Notes: generated by a model from the sequence alone, not told the origin. Positions 1 through 10,762 are shown, numbered from the stretch's first letter. The stretch: DNA of 64,000 bases from Branchiostoma floridae (GCF_000003815.2 NC_049992.1:11632953-11696952), one strand, 5' to 3'. A program made the numbers and translations.

Positions 1-619
1 GTGCGGAGCGTCGCCCTCAAACTTTATCACTCATACAAATTTCAGTGTCAAACATAGCTTAGTTTCGGGCAAACAGTTCTCCTAGAATGCAGAAAATGAG
101 GTTTCTCCCGACCTCCATTGCGACGGCTTGCGCCATTGGCGCTCACGACGAAATGGCGAAAATATGTTAGTGGCATGGGTTTTCGCACACAAAAAAAACT
201 ATTCTCTCTAATAAAATGTCATTCAATTTAGCTTCGTCTTACGGCAAAATCTGTCCTTCAAAAGGCAGTAAATGGCGTTTCAGACGGTCCAGATTTTAAA
301 ATTTTCCCGGACTTATATTACAACGTCTCGTGCCTTCCGAGCCGCGAAATGGTAAAAATATGTCGGGGCTCTGCGGATGGAGGCCAAAGCTGCGAGTATG
401 ATAATGACGTGTAATTTGATGAAAATGTCGAAATCAACCTAGCTTAGTCGGTCGGCAAAATTGGCCGAAAATGCAGGAAATAGCATTTAAGAGGGTCTTG
501 ATTTCTAAATTTTTCCGGGGGAGCATCGGACCCCCCTGGAATGCGTCGCACCTTCGGCGCTCCATGTGCTGAAACAATAGTTCAATCCCCCCATAAGAAA
601 TTTGCTGTCGCCGTCTCTG
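1..619. mobile_element. Terminal part of a hAT-type DNA transposon
   Basis: Read on the minus strand, 497-540 closely matches the left end of the complete hAT element at 47576-53217. It shows the same order: a GCGCC-GAA-GG hairpin, a GGGGGGTCCG block, CTCCCCCGGAAAAATTT, and GACCCTCT followed by TATTTCCTGCATTTT. The outer end, read inward from 619, is CAGAGACGGCGACAGCAAAT, against CAGAGGCGGCGGCACGAAAT in the complete element. The terminus is therefore at 619 and the body runs off the left edge of the window. No transposase coding is visible here. The target duplication cannot be checked because the other end is outside the window. Confidence 0.75.
40..590. repeat. Three diverged subterminal tandem units inside the hAT end
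   Basis: Three related blocks follow each other with a spacing of about 175-212 bases. Each has a TAGCTTAG/TAGCTTCG-like start (near 54, 229 and 441), then GGCAAA, then AATGCAG/GGCAGTAAATG, a pyrimidine-rich TTTCTCCCGAC or TTTTCCCGGAC stretch, and a CGCGAAATGG or CGGCGCTCC tail. The units are strongly diverged. They may be transposase-binding or replication-slippage products; that role is inference. Confidence 0.5.
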
Positions 620-802
620 TGGCGGGCCGGGAACTCTGCCTCCGTCAATTTACAGATGTTATAGACATTCTCCCTGTCATTCCTCCGGGTTCTGGGCACC
701 TTTTGCTTCTCACAATGTATTTTCATCCATTGATATAACTACTCTAGCGTTGTATGAATAGGAATGCACGTCAATGTTACTGTTATGCTTTGTAACTCAT
801 TC

Positions 803-893
803 TGAATTTACCGTTAAGCGTTACCGGGCCTGCTGAATTTACCGTTAAGCGTTACCGGGCCTCCTGAATTCACCGTTAAGCGTTACCAAGACC
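803..893. repeat. 31-bp tandem repeat, three copies
   Basis: Copies start at 803, 834 and 865. The unit contains TGAATTTACCGTTAAGCGTT followed by ACCGGGCC. The first two copies are nearly identical; the third changes TTTACC to TTCACC and loses the CGGGCC end. It lies about 250 bases upstream of the acetyltransferase start codon, so it may sit in that gene's promoter region. Confidence 0.9.
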
Positions 894-1141
894 CCCCCAT
901 GCAGGCCCTCTTTTAGTACTTTTAGTTTTAGTTTTATCAATATAAAAATGTATACAATATTAAAACTTTGAACAGAACATATTGTTTGTAATGCCTACCT
1001 ATTAGCAACAACTGTAACCAAATACCGGTCACCTTTGCCCTCTATAATACCTTGCCAAACAAGTTTTCAGGCGCACCTCTCCCACCTCAATGACGCACCA
1101 GGCCTTGGTATACAAGTCACTGATAAACAACTGATCTCACA

Positions 1142-2945
1142 ATGTCAGTTCAAGAGCAAGGTCAGGACCAAGACATATTGGCAAATCTTCAAATCCGTGA
1201 CGCCATGCACGTTGATTATGACGCTGTTTTGACGCTGGAGTCCGGACGGCACGGCTATGACTACTTGCCTGCTCTCTACCACCCATGGGTGGACAACCCT
1301 GCAGTGACGTTGTCTCTGGCATGGACGGAAGAAAAAGTTTTGGTACACCTGCAAAAAATTTACGTCTTTCTGCTTTTACGTTGATAAGATATGCTTTCCT
1401 TGATTATTTTTGCAATGATATGGAATGATCTTTTTGGGTAAGACGTGTGGGCCAGCCATTTCACACATGAGAGAACATGTGATATTTTAGGCCGCCATGG
1501 CCATTGTTAACGTTGTGCGCATGCAGTCTTACATGGCCAGCTCATGTATAAACTTCTATGTAACGCTAATTCACCTTTATCCGCGAAGTAGCAATCTATA
1601 TCTATTTAGTTTGTTTCTTAGAAAGTCAAGTCGACGGGCTGTGGTTTCAAATTGCAATATATTCAAACTAATTAGAGTATCAAAGAATATCAAAAACCAC
1701 CATAGGTCGACTTGAGATCCCTTAATTAATCTCCAAGCAGATCTTGCTGTGNNNNNNNNNNNNNNNNNNNNNNNNNNNNNNNNNNNNNNNNNNNNNNNNN
1801 NNNNNNNNNNNNNNNNNNNNNNNNNNNNNNNNNNNNNNNNNNNNNNNNNNNCAGATAAACTAGCGCTTTAAATTAGATACTGATATTTGTAATTTGAAGA
1901 AGCAAGAGCAACGCTCACATTTGCTTGTCCTTTGATATCATACAGGTAGCAGTTATGGTAACCTGGACCGATGACACAGGTGAAACTATCTATCTTAAGA
2001 CGTTTCGCATCTCACCTGACTGGAGAGGGCGTGGCTTGAGTATCGGACTCAGAAGGTTACTCCTTACAAAGTTGTTCAAAGAGAGCCCGAAACTACGAAC
2101 CTTCAGGACGATGGTGGACGCCAAGGCCCCACAGCTCATCAAGAGGCTCGGGCTCGCCGTCAAGTCCAAGTTCAAAGTGGTAAGGTAGTAGGAAAATGAT
2201 AATTTATTGACATCATCTATTGACATTGATAACTCAAAGTGTTTGCAGAGGTCTGCTCGCACTACACTGGCTTTGAAGAAATTATCAAACTTCTTAGTTG
2301 TTCACATATACTTTAGTCCGCAAGCGTACATATCATTGAGCATTATATGTTGACGTTATAGTTTTTCTATTGATCCCAACACAGGAGACGATATTTTTCA
2401 AATCGGATGTAGAAGCCCTCTCTGATAAACTTGAGGACTTGGAGAGATCAATGCAGTCAACAGTATCAACGATCAAGCCTTTTAAGAACATGGACATGAA
2501 ACGAATGCTAGCCGACGAATTCACCTCAAAAATCCTGCCGGAAAGAACCGTCTTGGACGACACCGATCCCTACAGTTTTTCCCTTCCTAACATGAAGACT
2601 TTAGAAGAAAGGAAATGCTACATTCTTGTGGATCGAAGCGGCCCTGCTGTGAGGAGCTTGAGCGTTGGTGGAAGCTACACTACGTCACGGGGTACGGTGT
2701 ACTACTTCGCCATACATTGCAAGGACAGACAGTTGGCAAAAAGTCACCTTGTGTTACAGACGAAGCGAGCGTGTAGTGACCATCGTGGAAACGTCACCTT
2801 CATCGTCACTGTCACGGATTCCTCCCTGACTGAAGACTTGGTTAGTTACTGTAAGGAGGCCATGGGGCTGAAGGGCATGCCGTACGGAGGAACACACGAA
2901 CTCTTGGAGTCACGCAGTCTCGTTTGGGAAGAAAGGAAGATATGA
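1142..2945 (+). CDS. NAT16: N-acetyltransferase 16-like (histidine acetyltransferase-like) protein, three exons
   Basis: Coding exons are 1142-1342, 1946-2179 and 2385-2945; all three join in phase 0 to give 331 aa. Exon 1 carries the family's N-terminal signature: DYDAVL, then YDYLPALYHPW, then an NPAVT segment. Exon 2 is the GNAT acetyl-CoA-binding core, with RISPDW followed by RGRG (residues about 94-97), the pyrophosphate-binding loop of GNAT enzymes. Exon 3 is the family-specific C-terminal domain ending at TGA 2943-2945. The acceptors (TACAG at 1945, ACACAG at 2384) and the second donor (GTAAGG) are good; the first donor (GTACAC) is weak. Known relatives acetylate the alpha-amino group of histidine or similar small amines; the substrate here is not known. 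Intron 1 contains a 100-N gap, so a missing small exon cannot be excluded, although the phases join without one. Confidence 0.8.
1626..1715. mobile_element. Short inverted-repeat (MITE-like) element in NAT16-like intron 1
   Basis: The ends TCAAGTCGAC (1626-1635) and GTCGACTTGA (1706-1715) are perfect inverted repeats. A second matching block lies inside them (GTGGTTT against AAACCAC). The 90-bp unit is AT-rich in the middle. No clear target duplication is visible. Confidence 0.5.
1752..1851. other. Assembly gap of 100 Ns
   Basis: Exactly 100 consecutive Ns, the usual placeholder for a gap of unknown size, lie within the first intron of the acetyltransferase gene. Confidence 1.
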
Positions 2946-3620
2946 AAATGGTTAGATCGTAACTTGGCTAAGAAACTGTTTGCTTCCGTCACCTACGCCT
3001 CTGGTAGCTTGTGTGTGATATGGAATCTTGTAGGAACGTCTGATCTTGGAGTGTAACAAATATTACACCTCAATATTTTCATTCATACTTGCCATGTGTA
3101 GATAATATGTCCGATATATGTAGGAAATGTATTGCATACATGTCACATGAGCCGGTAGTTCCAACATTGCTATATCGTAGAAACTAGAATGTGCTTTACT
3201 AATCATGCACACGATAAAATAATCACGCATACGAAGAACTATGCAAATTGCGGTGCCTGAAGGCTAAGCCTCTGAGATGAATTTTCATGATAATGTAGGA
3301 ATGAATATATAGGTAGCTTATATAGGTGACGTAAGCCAAGAATTCGTATGATCAGCTGATTGATAACAAGAGTTCGAACACCTCGTGCCTCCATGAAAGA
3401 TTTTGTTAAAGTACTTCATTGATTATGCAAATAAAATCTCACCTATAGCATGTTCATTTATCATTATATAGTTCATAAGGTAATTAACAAAATATTCTTT
3501 GAGACTGAAGGAACCTTAGACAATGCACCATTAAAGCATATATATCAAATATATAACAGGAGACATCACAGATTAAGAGAAATATGCAAGCGCATTTTGA
3601 CATTTTAACTGAATTGCAAC
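2946..3620. other. 3' flank of the acetyltransferase gene, no further gene seen
   Basis: AT-rich sequence follows the stop codon. An AATAAA (3429-3434 region, within GCAAATAAAATC) could serve as a polyadenylation signal. I see no exon-like segment or clear mobile element. Confidence 0.4.
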
Positions 3621-3729
3621 ACTTTTTCGCATACATTCAGTGTCTATTAAAATGTTAAATGTCTATATTTCTCGGGTACCAAATTCAATGCGAGATAAGA
3701 TTCCCAGTCCCAGGTTGTTTCAGACAAAA

Positions 3730-3850
3730 AGAATTTTGCTCTCAAAGCCCAAATCCATGTATTTTGCTTCCATCCTGGGACAAGGTGGCCACTCGTGTAC
3801 AAGAATCATCGGACCGCAAAATACACGAAATAAAAAGCTTTAAGTGAGAA
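3730..3850. repeat. Copy 1 of a diverged duplicated segment
   Basis: This stretch and 4410-4530 share the same order of blocks: AAATTTTGCT or GAATTTTGCT, CATTTGCTTCCATTCTAGG or TTTTGCTTCCATCCTGGG, ACAAGGTGGCCA, TTGTACCAGAAT or TGTACAAGAAT, and ATACACG, ending at a GTGAGA. The copies are clearly diverged. Both lie just before the zinc-finger fossil and may belong to the same decayed unit. Confidence 0.6.
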
Positions 3851-4409
3851 CAAAAAACTTGTTGGTCATTGTTTATGCAATACAGACCGGAAATAAACAA
3901 AAGTGCTTTTAGACTAAAAGCTGCCGATTGAAAGAATAGGTAACATTTGTATATCAGATCTAGATGACATCAGCATACAATATGTGACATTTGACTATGT
4001 AAAAGCACATGCACATGATTTATGAAGAGGCATATATAGCTGGTAGCAACACAAGTGACATTTGAGAATGTGTGTGGAATTAATTCCGAATGAGGTAAAA
4101 TCAACTTTTCCGAACACGTTACTTTCAGAATTAGACATGTTAAAAGCAATCAACATTACGCTGAAGGATCAGGTAAAACTTAATCATGACCTTAAAAAAG
4201 CGTTGACATTAAATAACATTGTTATATCGTAAAGTGTGCAAGCTAGTTACATTTTATACTCTGGATACGACTTAATATGCTTATGAACCACTTTATTTCT
4301 ACGGAAATGAAACTAACTAAATTACTAACAACTATATTCATAAATACTAGTACGATGTATCTACATGTATACAACACTTTGTAGGACCATGACTTACTAG
4401 TTAAACAAA

Positions 4410-4530
4410 CTAAAAAATTTTGCTATCCAAGGCTGTTTCCGTGCATTTGCTTCCATTCTAGGACAAGGTGGCCAGTCTTGTACCAGAATACAGACGAAAT
4501 ACACGGAATTTAAGGCTAAGTGAGAGAAAG
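4410..4530. repeat. Copy 2 of the same diverged duplicated segment
   Basis: It matches 3730-3850 through ACAAGGTGGCCA and its flanking blocks. It lies directly upstream of the C2H2 remnant and supports an old local duplication. Confidence 0.6.
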
Positions 4531-4589
4531 ACTTTCCGTCACTGATGTAGAAAATAACGCTAAACAAGAAACTTATTTGAGTCACCTTG

Positions 4590-5340
4590 TGTCGGATAAT
4601 ACAATCAATACATCAACTGATAAAACTGATACAACAAAAAACTGATACAACTGTTACCAGTGCGACTAATTTGTTACACAGAAACCCGACATCTAGCAAT
4701 AAAGTGATTAGAAACTCTACATATGTGGGAATGTGGGTACAGGACAAAAAAGTTCCACCACATTACCAACATACAAGATCCTGTACCGGAGAAAACTATC
4801 ATAAGTATGACTAGTCTTCTGCAAAGAAATCCACTTTGGGCAATTAACGTAACACATGTGCGAATAGTATGGATACAGAACTCAAAAGTCCAACTTATCC
4901 CAACATACAAGAACATTTGTCACAAGCATCTAGCAAAACATATCGGTGAAAAGTCCTACATGTGGGTAGTGTGCTAACAAAAGGTTGCAAAGATATTAGA
5001 AAATACTACATGTATCAACAAACAGAAAGGCAATTTCACTTCAATTATGCAGTGCATAACTAGGTTAACGCGTAATGTAACTTCAGAAGGAAGGTGAGTG
5101 AGAAAAGACTATCAAGCAAAACACCAGTGAGAAGCCCTATATATGTGTGTAGTACATACTGACAAACGTTGCTACATGCAGTATAAGAAAGGAAGGCACT
5201 TTCACTTTACTTGTAAACTACATCGATATGCAGTACATGTACAATCAGATAAGTGCAATACATTTCCAAAAAGACTTCCTAGCACTGTACCTACATGTTT
5301 ATTAAGATCAGTAAGAACTTCATCTACAAAGTTGGCATAG
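4590..5340 (+). pseudogene. Decayed C2H2 zinc-finger gene
   Basis: Several remnants of the standard finger linker and knuckle are visible in different frames. Around 4715-4745 a block reads as ETLHMWECGYRT, where a live finger has EKPYMCxECGYRT. Around 4856-4885 ATG TGC GAA TAG TAT GGA TAC AGA resembles MCEECGYR with a stop replacing a codon. Around 4948-4975 the frame reads GEKSYMWVVC. Around 5120-5150 it reads HTSEKPYICV and then a stop. Cysteine-to-tryptophan changes, in-frame stops and frame changes show that it is broken. The finger style (YMCGECGYRT, HTGEKPY) is common in amphioxus C2H2 families. No function is expected. Confidence 0.7.
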
Positions 5341-5513
5341 ATCTAGAATAATTCAGACACTCGAAGGTTGGTTTTATTTTCTTCGCATCGCTAGATATGC
5401 TATTGGTAGGCATTTAGCACGATAGAATGTTTATCATTTGCGCTGCTAAATTTCGAGCTTTTAAGAACTAAATGTAATGTGTCTATCCGTGACATTGTCA
5501 ACAGGGATACTCG

Positions 5514-5786
5514 CTATTCTCTGGTCAGTGACAAGGCGTCGGAGCACGTTTTGCTGACATCCTTCATGTTGCTGGCGGTTGATTGGAACATTTTGATAGC
5601 AGTGGCTACTTCTGCACACGGCGCTTCAGCCTGTTTCTGCGGAATACAGGACCGATGTATGGTTGATTCGGTTTCTGCGACTATGTCGATGACCGGGATC
5701 GCATCCGAAGTAATTACAAGGCTCGGTCCTTTAGACAACAGAGACTTCCCTAGTTCTGTTAGTTCATAACAACTTAGGCTCTTCAA
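5514..5786 (-). CDS. Possible coding segment, unidentified
   Basis: An open stretch of about 90 codons ends at a TAG at 5514. The composition looks protein-like, with many Ser, Ala, Lys and Glu residues and an amphipathic C-terminal part. The frame has no ATG at its 5' end, so it could only be a terminal exon, and no strong acceptor is visible. I do not recognise the protein. The plus strand is also open here, so chance is a real possibility. Confidence 0.2.
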   Translation of the reverse strand: MKSLSCYELTELGKSLLSKGPSLVITSDAIPVIDIVAETESTIHRSCIPQKQAEAPCAEVATAIKMFQSTASNMKDVSKTCSDALSLTRE

Positions 5787-5792
5787 TCACAT

Positions 5793-5913
5793 GTCGTCCC
5801 TTCTGCCCCTGTGCCGTCGCCTTGGTTCGGGACCCAAGATTACGACACAGGGCAGCTTGTGTAATGGTCCAGGTTCCCGACCCTAGACCATCACACAAGG
5901 CAGAAAAGACGAC
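5793..5913. repeat. Nested double hairpin with inverted ends, beside the satellite
   Basis: The outer arms GTCGTCCCTTCTGCC (5793-5807) and GGCAGAAAAGACGAC (5899-5913) pair with two mismatches. Inside are two more stems: CTGCCCCTGTGCCGTCG with CGACACAGGGCAG (5803-5819 with 5843-5855), and CTTGTGTAATGGTC with GACCATCACACAAG (5856-5869 with 5886-5899). It may be a small MITE or a structured transcript segment. No target duplication is visible. Confidence 0.55.
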
Positions 5914-7611
5914 TGGTGGTAGGAGAGCCCAAGCAACCATAAACTAACAGAACCAGAAAAGTCCTTGTAAGCCTATACCTTGGTCATACCTTGGTCATAC
6001 CTCTACTCATTGTCCGGCCTTATCATACCTTTAATGGCCATACATTGGTCATAACTTGGTCATACCTTTAATAGCCATACCTTGGTCATACCTTGGTCAT
6101 ACCTTTAATAGCCATACCTTGGTCATACCTTGGTCATACCTTGGTCATACCTTGGTCATACCTTGGTCATACCTTGGTCATACCTTGGTCATACCTTGGT
6201 CATACCTTGGTCATACCTTGGTCATACCTTGGTCATACCTTGCTCAGACATACCTTGGTCATACCTTGGTCATACCTTGGTCATACCTTGGTCATACCTT
6301 GGTCATACCTTGGTCATACCTTGGTCATACCTTGGTCATACCTTGCTCATACCTTGCTCAGCCATACCTTGGTCATACCTTGGTCATACCTTGGTCATAC
6401 CTTGGTCGTACATAGCTCGTACATAGCTCGTACATAGCTCGTTCCTACCTCGTTCATAGCTCGGTCATAGCTTGTTCATACCTTGGTCATACCTTGGTCA
6501 TACCTTGGTCGTACCTTGGTCGTACCTTGGTCATACCTTGGTCATACCTTGGTCATACCTTGGTCATACCTTGGTCATACCTTGGTCATACCTTGGTCAT
6601 ACCTTGGTCATACCTTGGTCATACCTTGGTCATACCTTGGTCATACCTTGGTCATACCTTGTTCATACCTCGGTCATACCTTGGCCATACCTAGTCATAC
6701 CTTTGCCGTACCTTGGCCAAACCTTGGCCATACCTTGGTCATACCTTGGTCATACCTTGGTCATACCTTGGTCATACCTTGGTCATACCTTGGTCATACC
6801 TTGGTCATACCTTGGCCATACCTTGGCCATACCTTGGCCATACCTTGGCCATACCTTGGTCATACCTTGGTCATACCTTGGTCATACCTTGGTCATACCT
6901 TGGTCATACCTTGGTCATACCTTGGTCATACCTTGGTCATACCTTGGTCATACCTTGGTCATACCTTGGTCATACCTTGGTCATACCTTGGTCATACCTT
7001 GGTCATACCTTGGTCATACCTTGGTCAAACCTTGGCCATACCTTGGTCATACCTTGGTCATACCTTGGTCATACCTTGGTCATACCTGGGTCATACCTTG
7101 GTCATACCTTGGTCACACCTTGGTCACACCTTGGTCATACATTGGTCATACCTTGGTCATACCTTGGTCATACCTTGGCCATACCTTGGCCATACCTTGG
7201 TCATACCTTGGTCATACCTTGGTCATACCTCGGTCATACCTTGGCCATTCCTTGATCATACCTTGGCCATACCTTGGTCATACCTTGGTCATACCTTGGT
7301 CATACCTTGGCCATACCTTGGCCATACCTTGGTCATACCTTGGTCATACCTTGGCCATACCTTGGTCATACCTTGGTCACACCTTGGTCACACCTTGGTC
7401 ATACCTTGGTCATACCTTGGTCATACCTTGGCCATACCTTGGCCATACCTTGGTCATACCTTGGTCATACCTTGGCCATACCTCGGTCATACCTTGGCCA
7501 TTCCTTGATCATACCTTGGCCATTCCTTGATCATACTTTGGTCATACCTTGGTCATACCTTGGTCATACCTTGGTCATACCTTGGTCATACCTTGGTCAT
7601 ACCTTGGCCAA

Positions 7612-7690
7612 ATCTTGGCCATACCGGTCGCGGAAGAACTGGGGTGTGCTCCGTTACCGATATACATAGCCATACCTTAAATGGCCATAC
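7612..7690. repeat. Satellite spacer, copy 1
   Basis: This non-satellite spacer has the blocks AAATCTTGGCCATACC, GGTCGCGGAAGAACTGGGGT, GTGCTCCGTTACC and a CATAGCCATACCTT end. The same spacer recurs at about 7806-7880, 10411-10485 and 10763-10842. It marks a larger repeat unit made of spacer plus 11-mers. Confidence 0.85.
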
Positions 7691-7805
7691 CTTGGTCATA
7701 TCTTGGCCATACCTTGGCCATACCTTGGTCATACCTTGGTCATACCTTGGCCATACCTTGGTCATACCTTTGTCATACCTTGGCCATACCTTGGTCATAC
7801 CTTGG

Positions 7806-7880
7806 CCAAATCTTGGCCATACCGGTCGCGGAAGAACTGGGGTGTGCACCGTTACACATAGACATACCTTTAATAGCCGT
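7806..7880. repeat. Satellite spacer, copy 2
   Basis: Same blocks as the spacer at 7612, with GTGCACCGTTACACATAG in place of GTGCTCCGTTACCGATA. The TTTAATAGCC tail leads into the GGCCGT-rich array. Confidence 0.85.
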
Positions 7881-8204
7881 ACCTTGGCCGTACCTTGGCC
7901 GTACCTTGGCCGTACCTTGACCGTACCTTGGCCGTACCTTGGCCGTACCTTGGCCGTACCTTGGCCGTACCTTGGCCGTACATTGGCCATACCTTGGTCA
8001 TACCTTGGCCGTACCTTGGCCGTACCTTGGCCGTACCTTGGCCGTACCTTGGCCGTACCTTGGTCATACCTTGGCCATACCTTGGCCATACCTTGGTCAT
8101 ACCTTGGTCATACCTTGGTCATACCTTGGTCATACCTTGGCCATACCTTGGTCATACCTTGGTCATACCTTGGCCATACCTTGGCCATACCTTGGCCATA
8201 CCTT

Positions 8205-8229
8205 GAGAGAGAGAGAGAGAGAGAGAGAA
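8205..8229. repeat. (GA)n microsatellite at the LINE 3' end
   Basis: Twelve GA units join the satellite to the LINE. On the minus strand they form a (TC)n tail on the 3' terminus of the retroelement, as seen on several LINE families with simple-repeat tails. Confidence 0.9.
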
Positions 8230-10267
8230 CTGGTTTATTTCTTTAAACACACAATGACATGTACAAGATTATAGTCCGAGGACTAAATTGCCTCGTACAT
8301 CCTACAGGAGAGGCTGGCACTTAGGACTAAAAACAATGGAATGTCTTGCCTAAGTGGATTAATCTAAATATACTTATCACAATTTCTACTACACATTTAC
8401 AATTTAAAAGTGTGGATCTGCACACCATCAGGTAGATATCTATCTATGTCAATTATAAAATCGATCTCATTCTGAATGATTAAAATGTGACACTTCAAAG
8501 TCTAATGTGAGTTTAACAGATCGATACAATAAGGCAGCGTGGTATTCCTGAAACGCGATGTTCGGCACTTAAACTGGCTGAAGTTGTCGGAATTTCTTAG
8601 GTCCCTACCATGTGCCTCAGAGCGGCGTGGTGGTAGCCAGCAGTTGAAGACCTCAGAATGAACAATAGATCTGGCATACTTCAGACAGAGAGCTTTACGC
8701 CTTACATGCAGAGGTTCTAGTTTACAAATCAGTAGTGCTGAACTGTAAGAACTGAAAGAGCGACCAAGAATGATCTTACAGGCCCTGGCTTGGACACGCT
8801 CAATCATACATGACAGTTCTACTGTAAGCCCAGGGTGCCAGACCTGGCAGGCGTATTCCAGGGTGGGGCGGACAAACCCTATGTACACAAGTACTAAGTC
8901 GCTAGTGCTCAGACCGTGTTTCTTCAAACACCTAATCATGTATAGACGGCGGTTAGCTTTGCCCACAATCATTATCACATGTGCAGTCCACTTCAAGTTT
9001 GCTTGTAATATTACACCAAGGACCTTGGCCTTGTGCACAACTTCAAGTTCAGATGCACCAACAAACAGTCTGGGAATTTCGGGTGTTTTTCGCAAGAAGT
9101 ATATGAACATCACCATGCATTTAGTTGGGTTGAGCTGCATATAGTTTTCGTCAGTCCAGCTGACTAGGTTGTCTAGGTCGGTTTGTACATTCGACGGGTG
9201 TGACGCTAGTCTGGCCTCTGCAAGAGACATATCGTCAACATATTTCCAGGCCTCTGCTGAAGTGTCATCTTGGGGGGCTGCATCGTTTATGAGGGCAAGG
9301 AAGACCAGGGGACCAAGCTTTGTGCCCTGGGGTACTCCACAGGTGAGCGTTTCCCACTCTGAATGTGTTCCTTTGTATGTGACACGTTGCTGCCGGTGCG
9401 AGAGGAAGTTGCAGACCCAAGGGAGGATGGACCGGCGGACACCAAGATCAAGGAGTTTGTTCATTGCCGTCAGGTGATGTACTCGATCAAAAGCACGCGT
9501 GAAGTCCGTAAGTACCAAGGTACTAACATGTCCGGGTTTGTCAGTAGCACAGGCAAGGCTGTGAACGAGGCTAGTAAGGCAATGTGTCGTGGACCTTCCC
9601 CGAAGTGAGCCGAACTGCCGGTTGTCAATGTTAGGTAGAATGTCCTGTAAACACCATCTGGTCACAAACCCTTCACATATCTTAGCAAAGATGGAAGTTA
9701 ACGAGATCGGCCGTAATTTGTCAAGGCGTGGTGGGTTCTCTTTCGGAACAGGAACAACGTTGGCTTTCTTCCATATGGAGGGCACCGATCCTTCAGCAAG
9801 AGAGGTGTTGAAGATGTCAGTCATAGGCGAGCTCAACTCAAACGCAAATTCCCGCACTAGTCTGGGAGAGATGTTATCAACGCCGGCAGCCTTTCCTACC
9901 TTCACTTTCCGGAGTTGGTGGTACATATCCCACACTGTGACCACCGGGGGAGGGCTACACGCAGGCAGGAAGGACGGCAGTTCGTCCAGCGACAGCGGTG
10001 GGAATTGCTGGGAGGCTGCTGCCAAGTACGTGTTTATGGCATTAGCCGCTTCTTTGGGATTAGTGTTGTCAACGCCCAGGATTTGGTTGCCTTGGTCACG
10101 ACGTATGCCGGTCATGTCTTTAATGTTGCGGTACCATTCCTTGGGATCTGCAGTCTTGAGGTGTTCAACCTTGTCCCGGTAGTGGTTTCGTTTAGCAGTG
10201 GAGATTTCCCGTATAACCCTGTTCCGATACCGTTTCCAGGCACTTGTGTCACCCTTGTGGAAAGCCT
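8206..10267 (-). mobile_element. 5'-truncated non-LTR retrotransposon (Jockey/CR1-like) inside the satellite
   Basis: The element starts abruptly at 10267 inside its second ORF and ends in a (TC)n tail at 8206. It has a 3' untranslated stretch of about 300 bases. The endonuclease domain is missing, as in typical dead-on-arrival LINE insertions. Satellite sequence abuts both ends. The left flank ends TACCTTG and the right flank begins TACCTTGG, so the 11-mer register is repeated by about 7 bases (or 7 plus a multiple of 11), consistent with a target duplication. Confidence 0.88.
8502..10267 (-). CDS. LINE reverse transcriptase, 5'-partial
   Basis: The frame is open from the truncation point at 10267 to the stop at 8502. 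An in-frame ATG at 10115 heads 537 codons, but the reading continues upstream of it (TSAWKRYRNRV is visible), so this is not the true start. Reverse transcriptase landmarks in order: AAGVDNISP, LRPISLTSIFAKICEGF, LTDFTRAFDRV, GVPQGTKLGPL, the catalytic KYVDDMSL (YxDD box), VLGV with LKWTAH, and the C-terminal RPTLEYACQVWHP. These are hallmarks of Jockey/CR1-group polymerases that copy their RNA at a nicked target. No frameshift or stop is seen in the retained part, which suggests a fairly recent insertion. Confidence 0.9.
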
Positions 10268-10410
10268 ACCTTGGTCATACCTCGGCCATACCTTGGTCAT
10301 ACCTTGGCCATACCTTGGCCATACCTTGGCCATACCTTGGTCATACCTTGGCCATACCTTGGTCATTACTTGGTCATACCTTGGTCATACCTTGGTCATA
10401 CATTGGTCAT

Positions 10411-10485
10411 ATCTTGGCCATACCGGTCGCGGAAGAACTGGGGTGTGCACCGTTACCTATAGTCATAGCCATACCTTTAATAGCC
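10411..10485. repeat. Satellite spacer, copy 3
   Basis: Carries GGTCGCGGAAGAACTGGGGT, GTGCACCGTTACC and CATAGCCATACCTTTAATAG, as in the other spacer copies. Confidence 0.85.
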
Positions 10486-10762
10486 ATACCTTGGTCATAC
10501 CTTGGTCATACCTTGGTCATACCTTGGTCATACCTTGGCCATACCTTGGTCATACCTTGGCCATACCTTGGTCATACCTTGGTCATACCTTGGTCATACC
10601 TTGGTCATACCTTGCCCGGAAAGGACCTTGGTCATACCTTGGCCATACTTTGGCCATACCTTGGCCATACCTTGAACTCACTGGCGTCATACCTTGGTCA
10701 TACCTTGGTAATACCTTGGCCATACCTTTGTCATACCTTGGTCATACCTTGGTCATACCTTG

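Larger units (their letters stand above)
5976..8205. repeat. 11-bp satellite array, left block
   Basis: The basic unit is ACCTTGGTCAT, repeated about 200 times, with GGCCAT, GGTCGT and GGCCGT variants. A run of GGCCGT units dominates 7880-8060. Near 6060-6125 the unit is interrupted by ACCTTTAATAGCCAT segments. Related 70-bp spacers sit at about 7612-7690 and 7806-7880. The unit lacks stop codons in all three forward frames, which gives the long but meaningless VIPWSYLGHTL readings. Confidence 0.97.

Noticed and set aside
7586..8100. Minus-strand open frames reading [11 protein letters not shown]
   Set aside because: Same satellite read on the other strand.
6056..8274. Long plus-strand open frames reading VIPWSYLGHTL
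   Set aside because: They are a consequence of a stop-free 11-bp unit; all three frames give the same text and none has a start, splice or composition signal of a gene.
9589..10182. Plus-strand open frames over the LINE
   Set aside because: Antisense shadows of the reverse transcriptase.
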